Below are positions 25,365-33,836 of a stretch of 64,000 nt of DNA, one piece after another. The notes below the pieces were generated by a model that ran no database searches, was not told where the DNA came from, and saw only the letters and a list, made by a program, of their open reading frames with translations. Source of the DNA: Streptomyces sp. NBC_00234. GTDB taxonomy: Bacteria > Actinomycetota > Actinomycetes > Streptomycetales > Streptomycetaceae. How positions within the stretch are numbered: position 1 is the stretch's first letter; every line of letters starts with the position of its first letter. The stretch lies in the NCBI RefSeq assembly GCF_036195325.1, contig NZ_CP108101.1, forward strand, positions 6,138,001 through 6,202,000, in the 5' to 3' direction. The translations under genes and the position numbers were made by a program.

Positions 25365-27196
25365 GCAGCACCCCCTCGTCGGTGCGGGTCCTCGACCTGG
25401 GCGCCGACTGGCCGGCCGGATCGTCCGGGGCCGCCACCGCGCTGAGCCGGATCTCGTTCGCGGACGCGGACGCGGCGGGACCGGACGAGAACGGCGGGAA
25501 GCGAAGCCGCAAGAGTACGGAACCGGCCGCCGAGGCGCCCCGTAAGGCGGCCGAGGGGAACGGCAGGGGGAAGGCCCGGAGCAGGGGCGGGGCCGCCCGC
25601 CCGGTCCGTGAGCCGTACGTGCCCGCCCGCGGATGGGCCGGCCCCGGCGGCGGACGGGTCGGCTACCTGGACCCGCCCACCATGTGGCGCGCCACCAGCG
25701 TGCAGGCGTGCGGGCTCTGGCCGTTCGCCGCAGGTTCGGGGGCGCCCATGAGCGGCGTACCGCTCGGGCAGCACATGTTCACCGGGGCGACCGTGTGCGG
25801 CGACCCGCTGTCCTGGTTCACCCGGGCCCGGTACATCTCCAACCCCTCCCTCTTCATGCTCGGCATGCCGGGTCTGGGGAAGTCGACGCTGATCAACCGG
25901 ATGCTCATCGGACTGTCGGCGACGGGCGTGGTGCCGCTGGTGCTGGGCGACCTCAAGCCGGACTACGCGGACACCGTACGGGCCCTCGGCGGCCAGGTGA
26001 TCTCCATCGGGCGCGGTGTCGGCGGCATCAACGTCCTGGACCCGGGCGCGATGGGGGCCGCCGCCGAACGCATCGGCGGGGAGGCGGGCCGGGCGCTGGC
26101 CGCCGAGACCCACGGCCGTGTCCTCAACATGGTCGCCGCGCTGATCACGATCGTGCGCGGCCGGCCCATGGACGACCACGAGCAGTCGGTGCTCTCCGTC
26201 TGCCTGCACCATCTGCGCGAACGCACCCCCAAGGGCCGCACGCTGCTCCTGCCCGACCTGCTCAGGGTGCTCGACGAGGGACCCGCCCGGGTGCGTGCGG
26301 TCACCCTGGACCGGGGGGACGACGCCCGGTACCGGGACGCCGTCGATCCTCTGCACCGCTCGCTGCTCGGCATCCTCGACGGGCCGCTGGGCGGCACCTT
26401 CGCCTCGGAGACCTCCACGCACATCAACCCGGACGCCTCCGCGGTGTGCATCGACATCTCCCGTATCGGAGAGGCCGACACCCAGCTGACCGCGGCGGCG
26501 ATGCTCGCCGCCTGGTCGGACGGGCTCGGCACGGTCGCCGCCGCGCACGCGCTGGCCGACGCCGGGCTCGCACCCCGGCGCTGGTTCTTCACCGTCCTCG
26601 ACGAGCTGTGGCGTCCGCTGCGCGCCGCGTCCGGCATCGTCGACCGTATCGACGCCCTGACCCGTCTCAACCGGTCGCTCGGCCTGGGCGACGCCAAGAT
26701 CACCCACACGCTCAAGGACGCCGAGGCGCTGGGTACCGACTCGGACCGGGCCAAGGCGCGTGGATTCGTCGAGCGCGCCGGGATGGTCGTCGTCGCCGGA
26801 CTCCCGAGGGCCGAGATGGAGGACCTGGGCAGGGTGGTCGGTCTGTCGCAGCGGGAGATCGAGTTGGTCTCCTCCTGGTCGTCGCCGCCCGGCTGGGCGA
26901 GCACCGGGGCCGACGAGGAGCCGCCGGGGCGCGGGCGGTTCCTGATCAAGGTCGGCGGACGTCCCGGCATCCCGATCAAGGTCGCGATCACCGACACCGA
27001 GCGAGGGCTGCACGACACCAACACCCGCTGGACGTCCAACGGTTACGCCGAGGCGCGGGCGGCCGAACGGGCCTCGGCGGCAGCCGCGGTCCTCGCCAAC
27101 GGCCCCGGTCCCGCCCTCGAACAGCTCGGCCCCGCCGTGGACCTGTCGCGTCCCGCCGTCGACCTGTCCGCCCCGGCCGTCGGGTGGCCGGCATGA
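25361..27196 (+). CDS. VirB4-type T4SS ATPase
   Basis: 611 aa from GTG 25361. A disordered basic N-terminus (~1-95) precedes the motor. Walker A is GMPGLGKST (residues 168-176). Walker B is WFFTVLDELWRPLR (~410-422). A Gln/Glu switch region and C-terminal RPGIPIKVAITDTERGLHDTN follow. It powers assembly or substrate transfer. Coupled to both neighbours by 4-base overlaps. Together with the SCO6880-like protein it makes up one VirB4 equivalent. Confidence 0.9.
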   Translation: MSSTPSSVRVLDLGADWPAGSSGAATALSRISFADADAAGPDENGGKRSRKSTEPAAEAPRKAAEGNGRGKARSRGGAARPVREPYVPARGWAGPGGGRVGYLDPPTMWRATSVQACGLWPFAAGSGAPMSGVPLGQHMFTGATVCGDPLSWFTRARYISNPSLFMLGMPGLGKSTLINRMLIGLSATGVVPLVLGDLKPDYADTVRALGGQVISIGRGVGGINVLDPGAMGAAAERIGGEAGRALAAETHGRVLNMVAALITIVRGRPMDDHEQSVLSVCLHHLRERTPKGRTLLLPDLLRVLDEGPARVRAVTLDRGDDARYRDAVDPLHRSLLGILDGPLGGTFASETSTHINPDASAVCIDISRIGEADTQLTAAAMLAAWSDGLGTVAAAHALADAGLAPRRWFFTVLDELWRPLRAASGIVDRIDALTRLNRSLGLGDAKITHTLKDAEALGTDSDRAKARGFVERAGMVVVAGLPRAEMEDLGRVVGLSQREIELVSSWSSPPGWASTGADEEPPGRGRFLIKVGGRPGIPIKVAITDTERGLHDTNTRWTSNGYAEARAAERASAAAAVLANGPGPALEQLGPAVDLSRPAVDLSAPAVGWPA

Positions 27197-28995
27197 GCGG
27201 GCCGTCCGGCGGCCGGCCGGCCGGCGACCTCGCTCCGTGGGCGATCGTGGGCGTCGCCGGAGTGTCCCTCGTCCTGTTCGGGGTGACCTGGGCGGGCGGC
27301 ACCCTGGGAGCGCTGGTGTCGGGAGCGGGCTGGAATCCGCCGCCCTTCGTCATGTCGACGTTCGGCACCCTGGTCACCGGGGGAACGGGCCGGCTCTGGC
27401 CCGGCGCCTCCCCGTACGGGGTGTACGGCGGCATCGTCGGCCTGTTCGCGGTGTTCGCCGCCCTCACCGTGCTGGTCGTCCGCGGCGTGCTGGGGGCACG
27501 GGGAGGCGCGCACTCCGCCGGTCTCGCCGGCCGTAAGGAGCTCGCGTCCATGGGGCCCAAGGGCATCGCCGCGCGCGCCCGCGAACTGCGCCCCACCCTG
27601 AAGGGAATGAAGGAGCTCCATCCCGACGAGACCGGAAACCTCCTCGGCGACCTGGAGCCCTCCGGGCCCGAACTGCGCTCCTCGTACGAGGACGTGGAAC
27701 TGGACCTGATGGCACCACGCGCCGGAAAGTCCACCGGGATCGCCATCCCCCGGGTGCTGCGCGCCCGTGGGGCCGTGCTCCTCACCTCCAACAAGTCGGA
27801 CGTGTACGCCGTGACCCGCGCCGAACGCGAGAAGACCGGCACGGTCTGGACGTTCGACCCGCAGGGCATCGCCCACACCCCCCGCGAGATGTGGTGGGAC
27901 ATGCTCGCCGAGTGCGTCACCATCGAGGGTTCGCGCCGGCTCGCCGGGCACTTCGTGGCCTCCGTCAACGACGACGCCTCGCAGAAGGACTTCTGGATCT
28001 CGGCGGCCCAGAACACCCTGACCGCGCTGTTCCTCGCCGCGGCGCGCGGCCGGGCACCGGTGACCGATCTGCTGGGCTGGCTCGCCGACCCGGCCGACCG
28101 CACCCCGATCGACCTGCTCCGCGAGGCCGGACTGGCCGCCATGGCCGAGCAGTTGCAGGGCACCGTGCGCGGCGCGGTGGAGACCCGGGACGGCATCTAC
28201 GAGACGGCCCGCCAGTGCGTCTCCTGCCTGCTGGACCCGGGGATCCTGGCCTGGGTGACGCGGGACCCCGCCGTACGTCAGTTCCGGCCGGAGCAGCACG
28301 TGCTGGGCCGCGACACGCTGTACCTGCTGTCCAAGGACGGCGGTGGTTCGGCTGCCGGAGTGATCGCCGGTCTCGCCGACGCCACCATGAGGGCGGGCGT
28401 CGTCGCCGCCGAGCGGATGGGCGGCAGGCTCGACCCGCCGATGACGGCGGTGCTCGACGAGGCGGCCAACGTCTGCCGCATCGCCGATCTCCCCGACCTC
28501 TACAGCCACTTCGGCTCACGGGGCATCAACGTGGTGACCCTGCTGCAGAGTTATCGCCAGGGCGCACGGGTGTGGGGCGACGCAGGCATGGACGCGCTGT
28601 GGAGCGCGGCCACGGTCAAGCTGCTCGGTGCGGGGCTGGACGACGCGGACTTCGTGGAGAAGATCTCCAAGCTGGTGGGCCAGCACGACGTGAGCACCGT
28701 CAGCGTCTCCAGGAGCAGGGACGGCTCGTCCCGCTCCACCTCGTACCGCCAGGAGCAGGTGCTGCCACCGGACCGGATACGGGCGCTGCCGAAGGGCACC
28801 GCGTTGCTGCTCGCCACCGGTGTACGGCCCGCGCTGATCCGGCTCCGCCCCTGGTACAAGGAGCCCGACGCGGACCGCATCTCGGCGGCGGCGAAGGCGG
28901 AGGTAGCGGCCATCACGGACCGGGCGGCGCAGTCGTGGTCGAAGGTGGGCCTGACGAAGGCGGGGGAGGCGGGGGGCGCGCTGGAGTCCGTGTGA
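27193..28995 (+). CDS. VirD4/TraG-type coupling protein
   Basis: 600 aa from ATG 27193. Two N-terminal helices flank a periplasmic loop with GWNPPPF (46-52) and LWPGA (68-72). The nucleotide-binding motif is degenerate, APRAGKS (174-180), lacking the usual first Gly. The TraM-recognition/Walker B stretch is TAVLDEAANVCRIADLPDLY (~480-500), followed by NVVTLLQSYRQG. It is the hexameric ATPase that presents DNA or protein substrates to the channel. The last gene of the cluster; a bidirectional hairpin follows. No relaxase is encoded in the window, so the substrate may be protein. Confidence 0.9.
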   Translation: MSGPSGGRPAGDLAPWAIVGVAGVSLVLFGVTWAGGTLGALVSGAGWNPPPFVMSTFGTLVTGGTGRLWPGASPYGVYGGIVGLFAVFAALTVLVVRGVLGARGGAHSAGLAGRKELASMGPKGIAARARELRPTLKGMKELHPDETGNLLGDLEPSGPELRSSYEDVELDLMAPRAGKSTGIAIPRVLRARGAVLLTSNKSDVYAVTRAEREKTGTVWTFDPQGIAHTPREMWWDMLAECVTIEGSRRLAGHFVASVNDDASQKDFWISAAQNTLTALFLAAARGRAPVTDLLGWLADPADRTPIDLLREAGLAAMAEQLQGTVRGAVETRDGIYETARQCVSCLLDPGILAWVTRDPAVRQFRPEQHVLGRDTLYLLSKDGGGSAAGVIAGLADATMRAGVVAAERMGGRLDPPMTAVLDEAANVCRIADLPDLYSHFGSRGINVVTLLQSYRQGARVWGDAGMDALWSAATVKLLGAGLDDADFVEKISKLVGQHDVSTVSVSRSRDGSSRSTSYRQEQVLPPDRIRALPKGTALLLATGVRPALIRLRPWYKEPDADRISAAAKAEVAAITDRAAQSWSKVGLTKAGEAGGALESV

Positions 28996-29015
28996 GGCCG
29001 GTACGGGCGCGAAGG

Positions 29016-29053
29016 ATGGGCGGGAGGACCCTGGTCAGGGTGCTCCCGCCCAT
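29016..29053. terminator. Bidirectional hairpin at end of T4SS-like operon
   Basis: Perfect 11-bp outer stem (ATGGGCGGGAG and complement) with an inner ACCCT/AGGGT stem. It lies between the coupling-protein stop (28995) and the stop of the minus-strand gene at 29062, so it can serve both. Confidence 0.75.
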
Positions 29054-29061
29054 GCGGTTGC

Positions 29062-30045
29062 CTAATGCCTCTGTGTGGTTGCTTGTTGGGCCGATGGAGG
29101 CGGGGCCGGAGGCGTGGGCAGGGAGGTGACGGTGCTGTGCGTGCGCGGCATTGCGCCTGGGGCTGTGGACGTGGCCGCGGCGACTCTGGGTGATGGCTGG
29201 GTGTCGTGGAGCGTGTTCGCTTCGGCGGCGCCCGCCGAGGTGGTGGTGTGGGCGGGCGGTGTGTCGAGGTAGGCGTCGAGGATGGTGGACAGGTCATCGT
29301 CGTTCGCCGAGGTGGTGGTGAGGTCGGGCGGTGTGTCGAGGTAGGCGTCGAGGATGGTGGACAGGTCATCGTCGTTGGACGCATCGTCGACGACGAGAAG
29401 GTCGAGCTCCTCTTCCAGGTCGTGTTCCGCCTCCTGCTCCGAGACCTCGCCGCCGACGGCAGGGGCGGAGGCCATGACCGTTACCGGAGGCGTAAGAGCG
29501 GCGGCCATGGCGGTCGAGCTGCGCTGGGACGTCGCCTGCTGCGCGTGCTCGACGAGCCGCTGAGTCGCTGGAAGCTGACCGTCGCGGTACATCTTCTCCA
29601 GCGCCGGGTGCTCGGCCAGTACGGCCTTGACCGCTTGGGCGACGCTCGCCGCCATGCCCTTGTTCTCGTCGGCGTAGAGCGGGGCGAACGGTTCCGGGGG
29701 CTGAACCGGGGCCGGCTGGTGCCCGGCCTCATGCTGCCCGGCCGGCTGCTGCCCCGATGGCGCGATCCTCTCCAGGAGCTTCTGGATGAGGTACGCGATC
29801 AGCTTCTCGGTATCGGTGGACGTCGAGGCGTCCGGCGCACCGGTGCCGGTAGCGGCCTCGTTCCGTTGCGCGGGGGCAGGTTCGTCGGGACGGGCCGATG
29901 GTTCGGGTCGCCCCTGGCGTCGCTGGCGCTCCTGGCGCTCCAGGCGTTCCTGGAGCTCCAGGAGGTCCTGGAGAATCAGGTGCACAGCCGTCTTCGCGGG
30001 GTCGGGATCGGGCCCTGTGATGCCCATTTCTGTCGGCGTCGTCAT
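29062..30045 (-). CDS. Low-complexity protein downstream of glycosyltransferase-like gene, unknown function
   Basis: 327 aa from ATG 30045 (MTTPTEMGITGPDPDPAKT). Residues ~15-45 could form a coiled coil (ILQDLLELQERLERQERQRR). A second helical region is KLIAYLIQKLLERIAPSG, then AQAVKAVLAEHPALEKMYRD. Near the C-terminus a 24-residue unit, NDDDLSTILDAYLDTPP plus a Thr-rich linker, occurs twice in tandem. The rest is Ala/Pro/Thr-rich. No family recognised. It follows the glycosyltransferase-like gene by 35 bp, so co-expression is likely, perhaps as chaperone, scaffold or neutralising partner (inference). Confidence 0.7.
   Translation of the reverse strand: MTTPTEMGITGPDPDPAKTAVHLILQDLLELQERLERQERQRRQGRPEPSARPDEPAPAQRNEAATGTGAPDASTSTDTEKLIAYLIQKLLERIAPSGQQPAGQHEAGHQPAPVQPPEPFAPLYADENKGMAASVAQAVKAVLAEHPALEKMYRDGQLPATQRLVEHAQQATSQRSSTAMAAALTPPVTVMASAPAVGGEVSEQEAEHDLEEELDLLVVDDASNDDDLSTILDAYLDTPPDLTTTSANDDDLSTILDAYLDTPPAHTTTSAGAAEANTLHDTQPSPRVAAATSTAPGAMPRTHSTVTSLPTPPAPPPSAQQATTQRH
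29233..29376. repeat. Tandem 72-bp in-frame duplication
   Basis: Two nearly identical 72-bp units (29233-29304 and 29305-29376), differing mainly in the Thr-rich linker. They encode two copies of NDDDLSTILDAYLDTPP plus linker in the minus-strand gene. The near identity at DNA level indicates a recent duplication. Confidence 0.92.
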
Positions 30046-30080
30046 CGCGAGCTGCCTCTCATACGGATCGGCCCCCGGCG

Positions 30081-31274
30081 CTAGAGGGTGGACGAGGTAC
30101 CGGCGTTCCGCGACTGCGGAGGAGCTACGGCCGGGCTCACGGCAGTGGAGGCGCCGTGCGTCGCGGGCGTCGGCCTCGCGTAACCCGGCGTGGTCGGCTC
30201 GACCAGTCGCAAGCTCGCGGCCATCGCCGGTGTGGGCGCCGCGCCGTTGGGCTGCCGCCAGCTGTTCCGGAGCTCCTTCGAGATGCCCAGCTCGGGAAGC
30301 GCGATGCGTTGGTCGTCCATCGTGACGGTGCGCCATGTGATGTCGGGCCAGGTGCTCGGCGCCACTTCGAACCGGGAGATCTCGGAGGCGTGCGTCACCT
30401 CCACCTGCTCTCCGTAGACGCCGTTGATGGAGTCGTAGAGTGCGGACATGGCGAAGTGCCCGATGACCGTGGGGCGGTGCCCGTCTCCGGGGGTCCACTT
30501 GGCTCCCAGCTCGGTTTCCCTTTCCACCGAGACGATCGAAAGCCGGGTCGGATCGAACGCGCCGTCCTCTGCCGCGCGTCTGACGATCTTCTGGTCCTTG
30601 ATTCCGTCGTTCGCCAGGGACGCGTAGTTGCCGACCATCTTCTCGGCCGCGGCCCGCATGACGTCCTGGCCCTTTCCCCCGGGGCGGGCGTACATGGCCC
30701 AGACGTCCAGATGCGGGAGGGTGTGGGGCTCGGCCTCGTTGTCCGGGTTTCTGGTGTAGGGGCTGTACGAAGGACTTCCGATGTGCCGGGAGATTCCGCT
30801 CGGTGCGAGCTGGGGAACCTTGAACTCCGCACCGTTCAGGGACTGGATACTTCCGACGTCCGCGATGCTGTTGTCCGTTATCGCATGCATGGAGAGGTCC
30901 ATCGAGAGTCCGCCCTGATGGCCGAGGACCATGAAATTCGCGAGGTCCTTGACCGAGATCTCACCCCCGTGCGCCATCTCCCACTTGATGATGTCGTCCA
31001 GCATCCCCCGGCTGTACGTGGGCATGCCCTGGGCGAACTCGTCGAGGTGCTCGCTGATGTTCCTGACCGTGAAGCCGGCCGCGTCCGCCGCGTCCCGCAT
31101 GCCCTGCATCGCAGCGTCGGCGGCTTCGCCCGGCGCGGATTCCTTCGGCAGGACCCAGAAATTCCGCTGCTCCCCCGGGTTCGTCCGCGGGAACTGCGCG
31201 CCGAGTCGCACCAGCCCTTCCCTCGCCCATTGCGGGGGCGCGCCGCCGACCCAGATCGTGTGAATGTCCGGCAT
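30081..31274 (-). CDS. Glycosyltransferase-like protein (TcdA/TcdB or Gly_transf_sug type), possible effector
   Basis: 397 aa from ATG 31274, with GGAGGAAC upstream. The start MPDIHTIWVGGAPP matches the IHxIWxGG opening of GT-A fold sugar transferases such as clostridial toxin glycosyltransferase domains and Och1-like enzymes. The DXD region reads FMVLGHQGGLSMDLSMHAI (residues ~113-131): the GG-x3-D frame is present, but the second Asp of DXD is Ser128. The C-terminus (~345-397) is Pro/Thr/Ala-rich and has no visible domain. No signal peptide. Located next to T4SS-like genes. Activity is uncertain because of the altered DXD; an unrelated helical protein cannot be excluded. Confidence 0.65.
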   Translation of the reverse strand: MPDIHTIWVGGAPPQWAREGLVRLGAQFPRTNPGEQRNFWVLPKESAPGEAADAAMQGMRDAADAAGFTVRNISEHLDEFAQGMPTYSRGMLDDIIKWEMAHGGEISVKDLANFMVLGHQGGLSMDLSMHAITDNSIADVGSIQSLNGAEFKVPQLAPSGISRHIGSPSYSPYTRNPDNEAEPHTLPHLDVWAMYARPGGKGQDVMRAAAEKMVGNYASLANDGIKDQKIVRRAAEDGAFDPTRLSIVSVERETELGAKWTPGDGHRPTVIGHFAMSALYDSINGVYGEQVEVTHASEISRFEVAPSTWPDITWRTVTMDDQRIALPELGISKELRNSWRQPNGAAPTPAMAASLRLVEPTTPGYARPTPATHGASTAVSPAVAPPQSRNAGTSSTL

Positions 31275-31447
31275 GTGTTCCTCCGTCTGTCTCCATGGGC
31301 TGGTGTGCACCCACACGACGGATAACGGGCCAATCCGGTTCAACGGGCGGCCCGTTGCAGCGGTCCGGGCTGAACCGTCCGCACCGTCCGGTGCGTAGTG
31401 CCGGTGTCGATCACCGATGTGCCCGTCAACCAGTGGGAGGCGACCGG

Positions 31448-31855
31448 ATGACCAACGCCGTACAGAGTGCCGAGCCGGCCGGAACGACGCAGCAGGGACC
31501 GCAGTTCATCGTGTACCTGGACGGTCCGGCGCACGACGAGGCGCTGACGCTCCTCGGCCGGTGGGTGAAGCATCTCCTGATCCCGGTCTACGGCAGGGAG
31601 ACCACCTCGTCCGCCCCCTGGTGCGCGCGGTGGTGGGAGCACGAGGAGGCGGTGGCCCAGCTCTACGGGCTGTGGATGGCCTGGCAGGAACTCACCGACC
31701 CGGGGGCCGGGATGACCGGCCCCGCGGTCTGGCACCGCGACTACCTCACGCACGTCATGGCCGCGTTGAGGGACCCGTCGGGCCCGTTCGCCGGCTGCAA
31801 GCCGGGGGCGCACCGGGCCAAGGACGCGCCCGTGACGGACGTGTACGACGGATGA
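31448..31855 (+). CDS. DUF4913 family protein
   Basis: 135 aa from ATG 31448. The family pattern is spaced aromatic and His/Cys residues: WCARWWEHEEAVAQLYGLW, then WHRDYLTHVMAALRDPSGPF and GCKPGAHR at the C-terminus. The family is actinobacterial and often found near plasmid or conjugation-related genes; its function is unknown. It is divergent from the glycosyltransferase-like gene (173-bp spacer). Confidence 0.85.
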   Translation: MTNAVQSAEPAGTTQQGPQFIVYLDGPAHDEALTLLGRWVKHLLIPVYGRETTSSAPWCARWWEHEEAVAQLYGLWMAWQELTDPGAGMTGPAVWHRDYLTHVMAALRDPSGPFAGCKPGAHRAKDAPVTDVYDG

Positions 31856-31882
31856 GCCCTGGGCGGACACTCCCCGGGGCGG

Positions 31883-33073
31883 CTACCGTGTGTGTCGCGG
31901 GAAGCCGCCCCGGGTCGCCGCGCGCAGGACGAACTCGACCGGACCGCTCCGGAAGTGCCGCAGAAGCAGTGCGCTCAGGGCGAGTTGGGCGACGTACAGC
32001 ACCAGGCAGCCCGCCAGTACGGCCGCGGTGCCGATCCGGTCGTACAGGCCGAGTCCGTATCCGGTGAAGACCAGGGCCAGGACGAGCGACTGCGTCAGGT
32101 AGTGGGTGAGCGACATCCGCCCCGCGGATGCGAGCGCCGGGGCGAGCTTCCGGCCGGCCGGGGTGCGTACGAGCAGGAGCACCCCGCAGGCGTACGCCGC
32201 GGTGAGGGCGGGAGCAGTCAGGACCCCGGCAGCCGCGCCGATGTGGAACCAGCCGCTGTCCAGCCCGCCGTGGGTGCACACCGCCGTGAACGCCCCGCCG
32301 GCCAGGCCGAGAGGCAGCCCGCGACGGACGATCTGCCGCATGCGGTTCCGGTGCCGGCCGGTGTCGGCCGACACCCGCCACCGGCCGGCGGCGAGGCCGA
32401 CGAGGAACGCCGCCAGCAGTTCGGCGGAGTACAGCACGTTCGCGCCGAGGAACTCCGGCAGCAGCTCCAGATTCGCCCCGACCACCGAGCCCGGGCCGCC
32501 CCGGTACGCCGCCACGGTGCCGGCCGTCGTGGCCGTGATGTCCTCGGTCCGCTCGGGGCCGGGCAGTGCGAGCGCGAACAGCCCGTAGGTGAGGAGCAGG
32601 ACGGCGAGCGTGCCGAGGAGCCCTGCCGCGATCCGCAGCAGCGTCCGGGGCGGCACCGCACGGAGTGCGAACAGGACGAGCCCCAGGGCCGCGTACGTCA
32701 TCAGGATGTCGCCCGGGTACAGCAGCACGGCGTGCGCGAGGCCGAGCAGGAACAGCGTGCCGGTCCGGCGCAGATGGCGGGCAGCGAACGCGACGCCCGC
32801 CTGCGCGGCGGCGCGCTGCTGCAGGGTGAAGCCGTATCCGAAGAGGAACGAGAAGAGGAGGTAGAACTTGCCGGCGACCAGGGCCGTCAGCATCCAGGAG
32901 GCGCCCCGGTCCACGAGTGGGGCGCCGGCCCCGCCGCCGGGCGCGGTTGCGGGGCCGGCCATGAGCTGTGCGTTGACGAGCAGGATGCCGAGCAGGGCGA
33001 AGCCGCGCAGCACGTCGATGTCACCGATCCGGGCCACGGGTGGGGCGGCTACGGATCCGGGGAGTGCGGACAC
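31883..33073 (-). CDS. DUF418 family membrane protein
   Basis: 396 aa from GTG 33073 (VSALPGSVAAPPVARIGDID). The family opening RIGDIDVLRGFALLGILLVN is clear, and ~10 membrane helices follow. The C-terminal DUF418 block is RMSLTHYLTQSLVLALVFTG with a last helix before LLRHFRSGPVEFVLRAATRG. Role unknown; acyltransferase-3-like folds are related. It starts eight bases after the upstream gene's stop, so it is probably co-transcribed. Confidence 0.9.
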   Translation of the reverse strand: MSALPGSVAAPPVARIGDIDVLRGFALLGILLVNAQLMAGPATAPGGGAGAPLVDRGASWMLTALVAGKFYLLFSFLFGYGFTLQQRAAAQAGVAFAARHLRRTGTLFLLGLAHAVLLYPGDILMTYAALGLVLFALRAVPPRTLLRIAAGLLGTLAVLLLTYGLFALALPGPERTEDITATTAGTVAAYRGGPGSVVGANLELLPEFLGANVLYSAELLAAFLVGLAAGRWRVSADTGRHRNRMRQIVRRGLPLGLAGGAFTAVCTHGGLDSGWFHIGAAAGVLTAPALTAAYACGVLLLVRTPAGRKLAPALASAGRMSLTHYLTQSLVLALVFTGYGLGLYDRIGTAAVLAGCLVLYVAQLALSALLLRHFRSGPVEFVLRAATRGGFPRHTR

Positions 33074-33081
33074 GCGCGGGG

Positions 33082-33594
33082 TCAGGAGGCGGAAGTGGCC
33101 GGGACCCGTGTGCCCGGCACGCGGTCCGGTGCGGGCACGCGCGCAGGCGGCTCGGCCGGCGAGGTGGCACCTCGGACCTCGGGCCGGAGGCCGGTAACCG
33201 GGACGGCGTGGGCGTCCTCGCCCGGCCCGGAGACCTGGTCCTGCCGCTGCCTGCGGGCGGCGACGGACGCGAGTACGGGGTCCGCGGCGAAGAAGCCCAG
33301 CGCCGCCACACCGAACAGCGCGCCCGCCAGGCAGGCGATGCCGGCCACGACCGCGCCCGTCGGGGCTCCGGGCCACAGCGCGGCCGTCCCGCCGTCGACC
33401 AGCGCGGACAGGGAGTCCAGCGCGAACGGCGGCGGATTCCAGCCCTCGCCGACCAGCGCGACGCCCAGGCTGCCGCCCAGCCAGACGGCGGCAAGCGCCA
33501 ACGGGGTCAGGATCATCAGGGTCATCAGCCAGGGGACGAGGCCAGTCGCCCGCCACGCGTTCGCACGGTTCTCCCGCTGCTCCAGGTCAGCCAC
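33082..33594 (-). CDS. Free-standing homologue of the coupling-protein membrane domain
   Basis: 170 aa from GTG 33594 with an ideal GGAGG six bases upstream. Residues 20-100 align with residues 18-98 of the VirD4-type protein at 27193: a helix, then GWNPPPF (51-57), LV-GGT and LWPGA (73-77), then a second helix. No ATPase follows; instead there is a Pro/Arg/Glu-rich tail (~105-170). It could mix with or cap the coupling protein, or be a truncated duplicate. The good ribosome site argues against simple decay. Confidence 0.8.
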   Translation of the reverse strand: MADLEQRENRANAWRATGLVPWLMTLMILTPLALAAVWLGGSLGVALVGEGWNPPPFALDSLSALVDGGTAALWPGAPTGAVVAGIACLAGALFGVAALGFFAADPVLASVAARRQRQDQVSGPGEDAHAVPVTGLRPEVRGATSPAEPPARVPAPDRVPGTRVPATSAS

Positions 33595-33836
33595 GATGTG
33601 CCTCCATGTCTCGGTGTCCGGGGCCGTACGGCCGTTGTCGGACAGCCACCACGCATCACGCCCGGCGCACGGTTCAATCGCTCCGGTCCCGGATACGGAG
33701 CCCGGCTGCTGCCGTTGCCCTCCGGGGAAATCACCATGGCTTTCTCCGAACCGCGTTGAACCGGTTGCCTCGCCCATCCGTCGAGGTGCTTGAACACGCA
33801 CCAGCCCCCGTTCACGCCCGGCGAAGGGAATTCCGC

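Noticed and set aside
31883..33556. Longer start for the DUF418 gene
   Set aside because: The extension overlaps the upstream gene and has no membrane or family features; the DUF418 opening motif begins shortly after GTG 33073.
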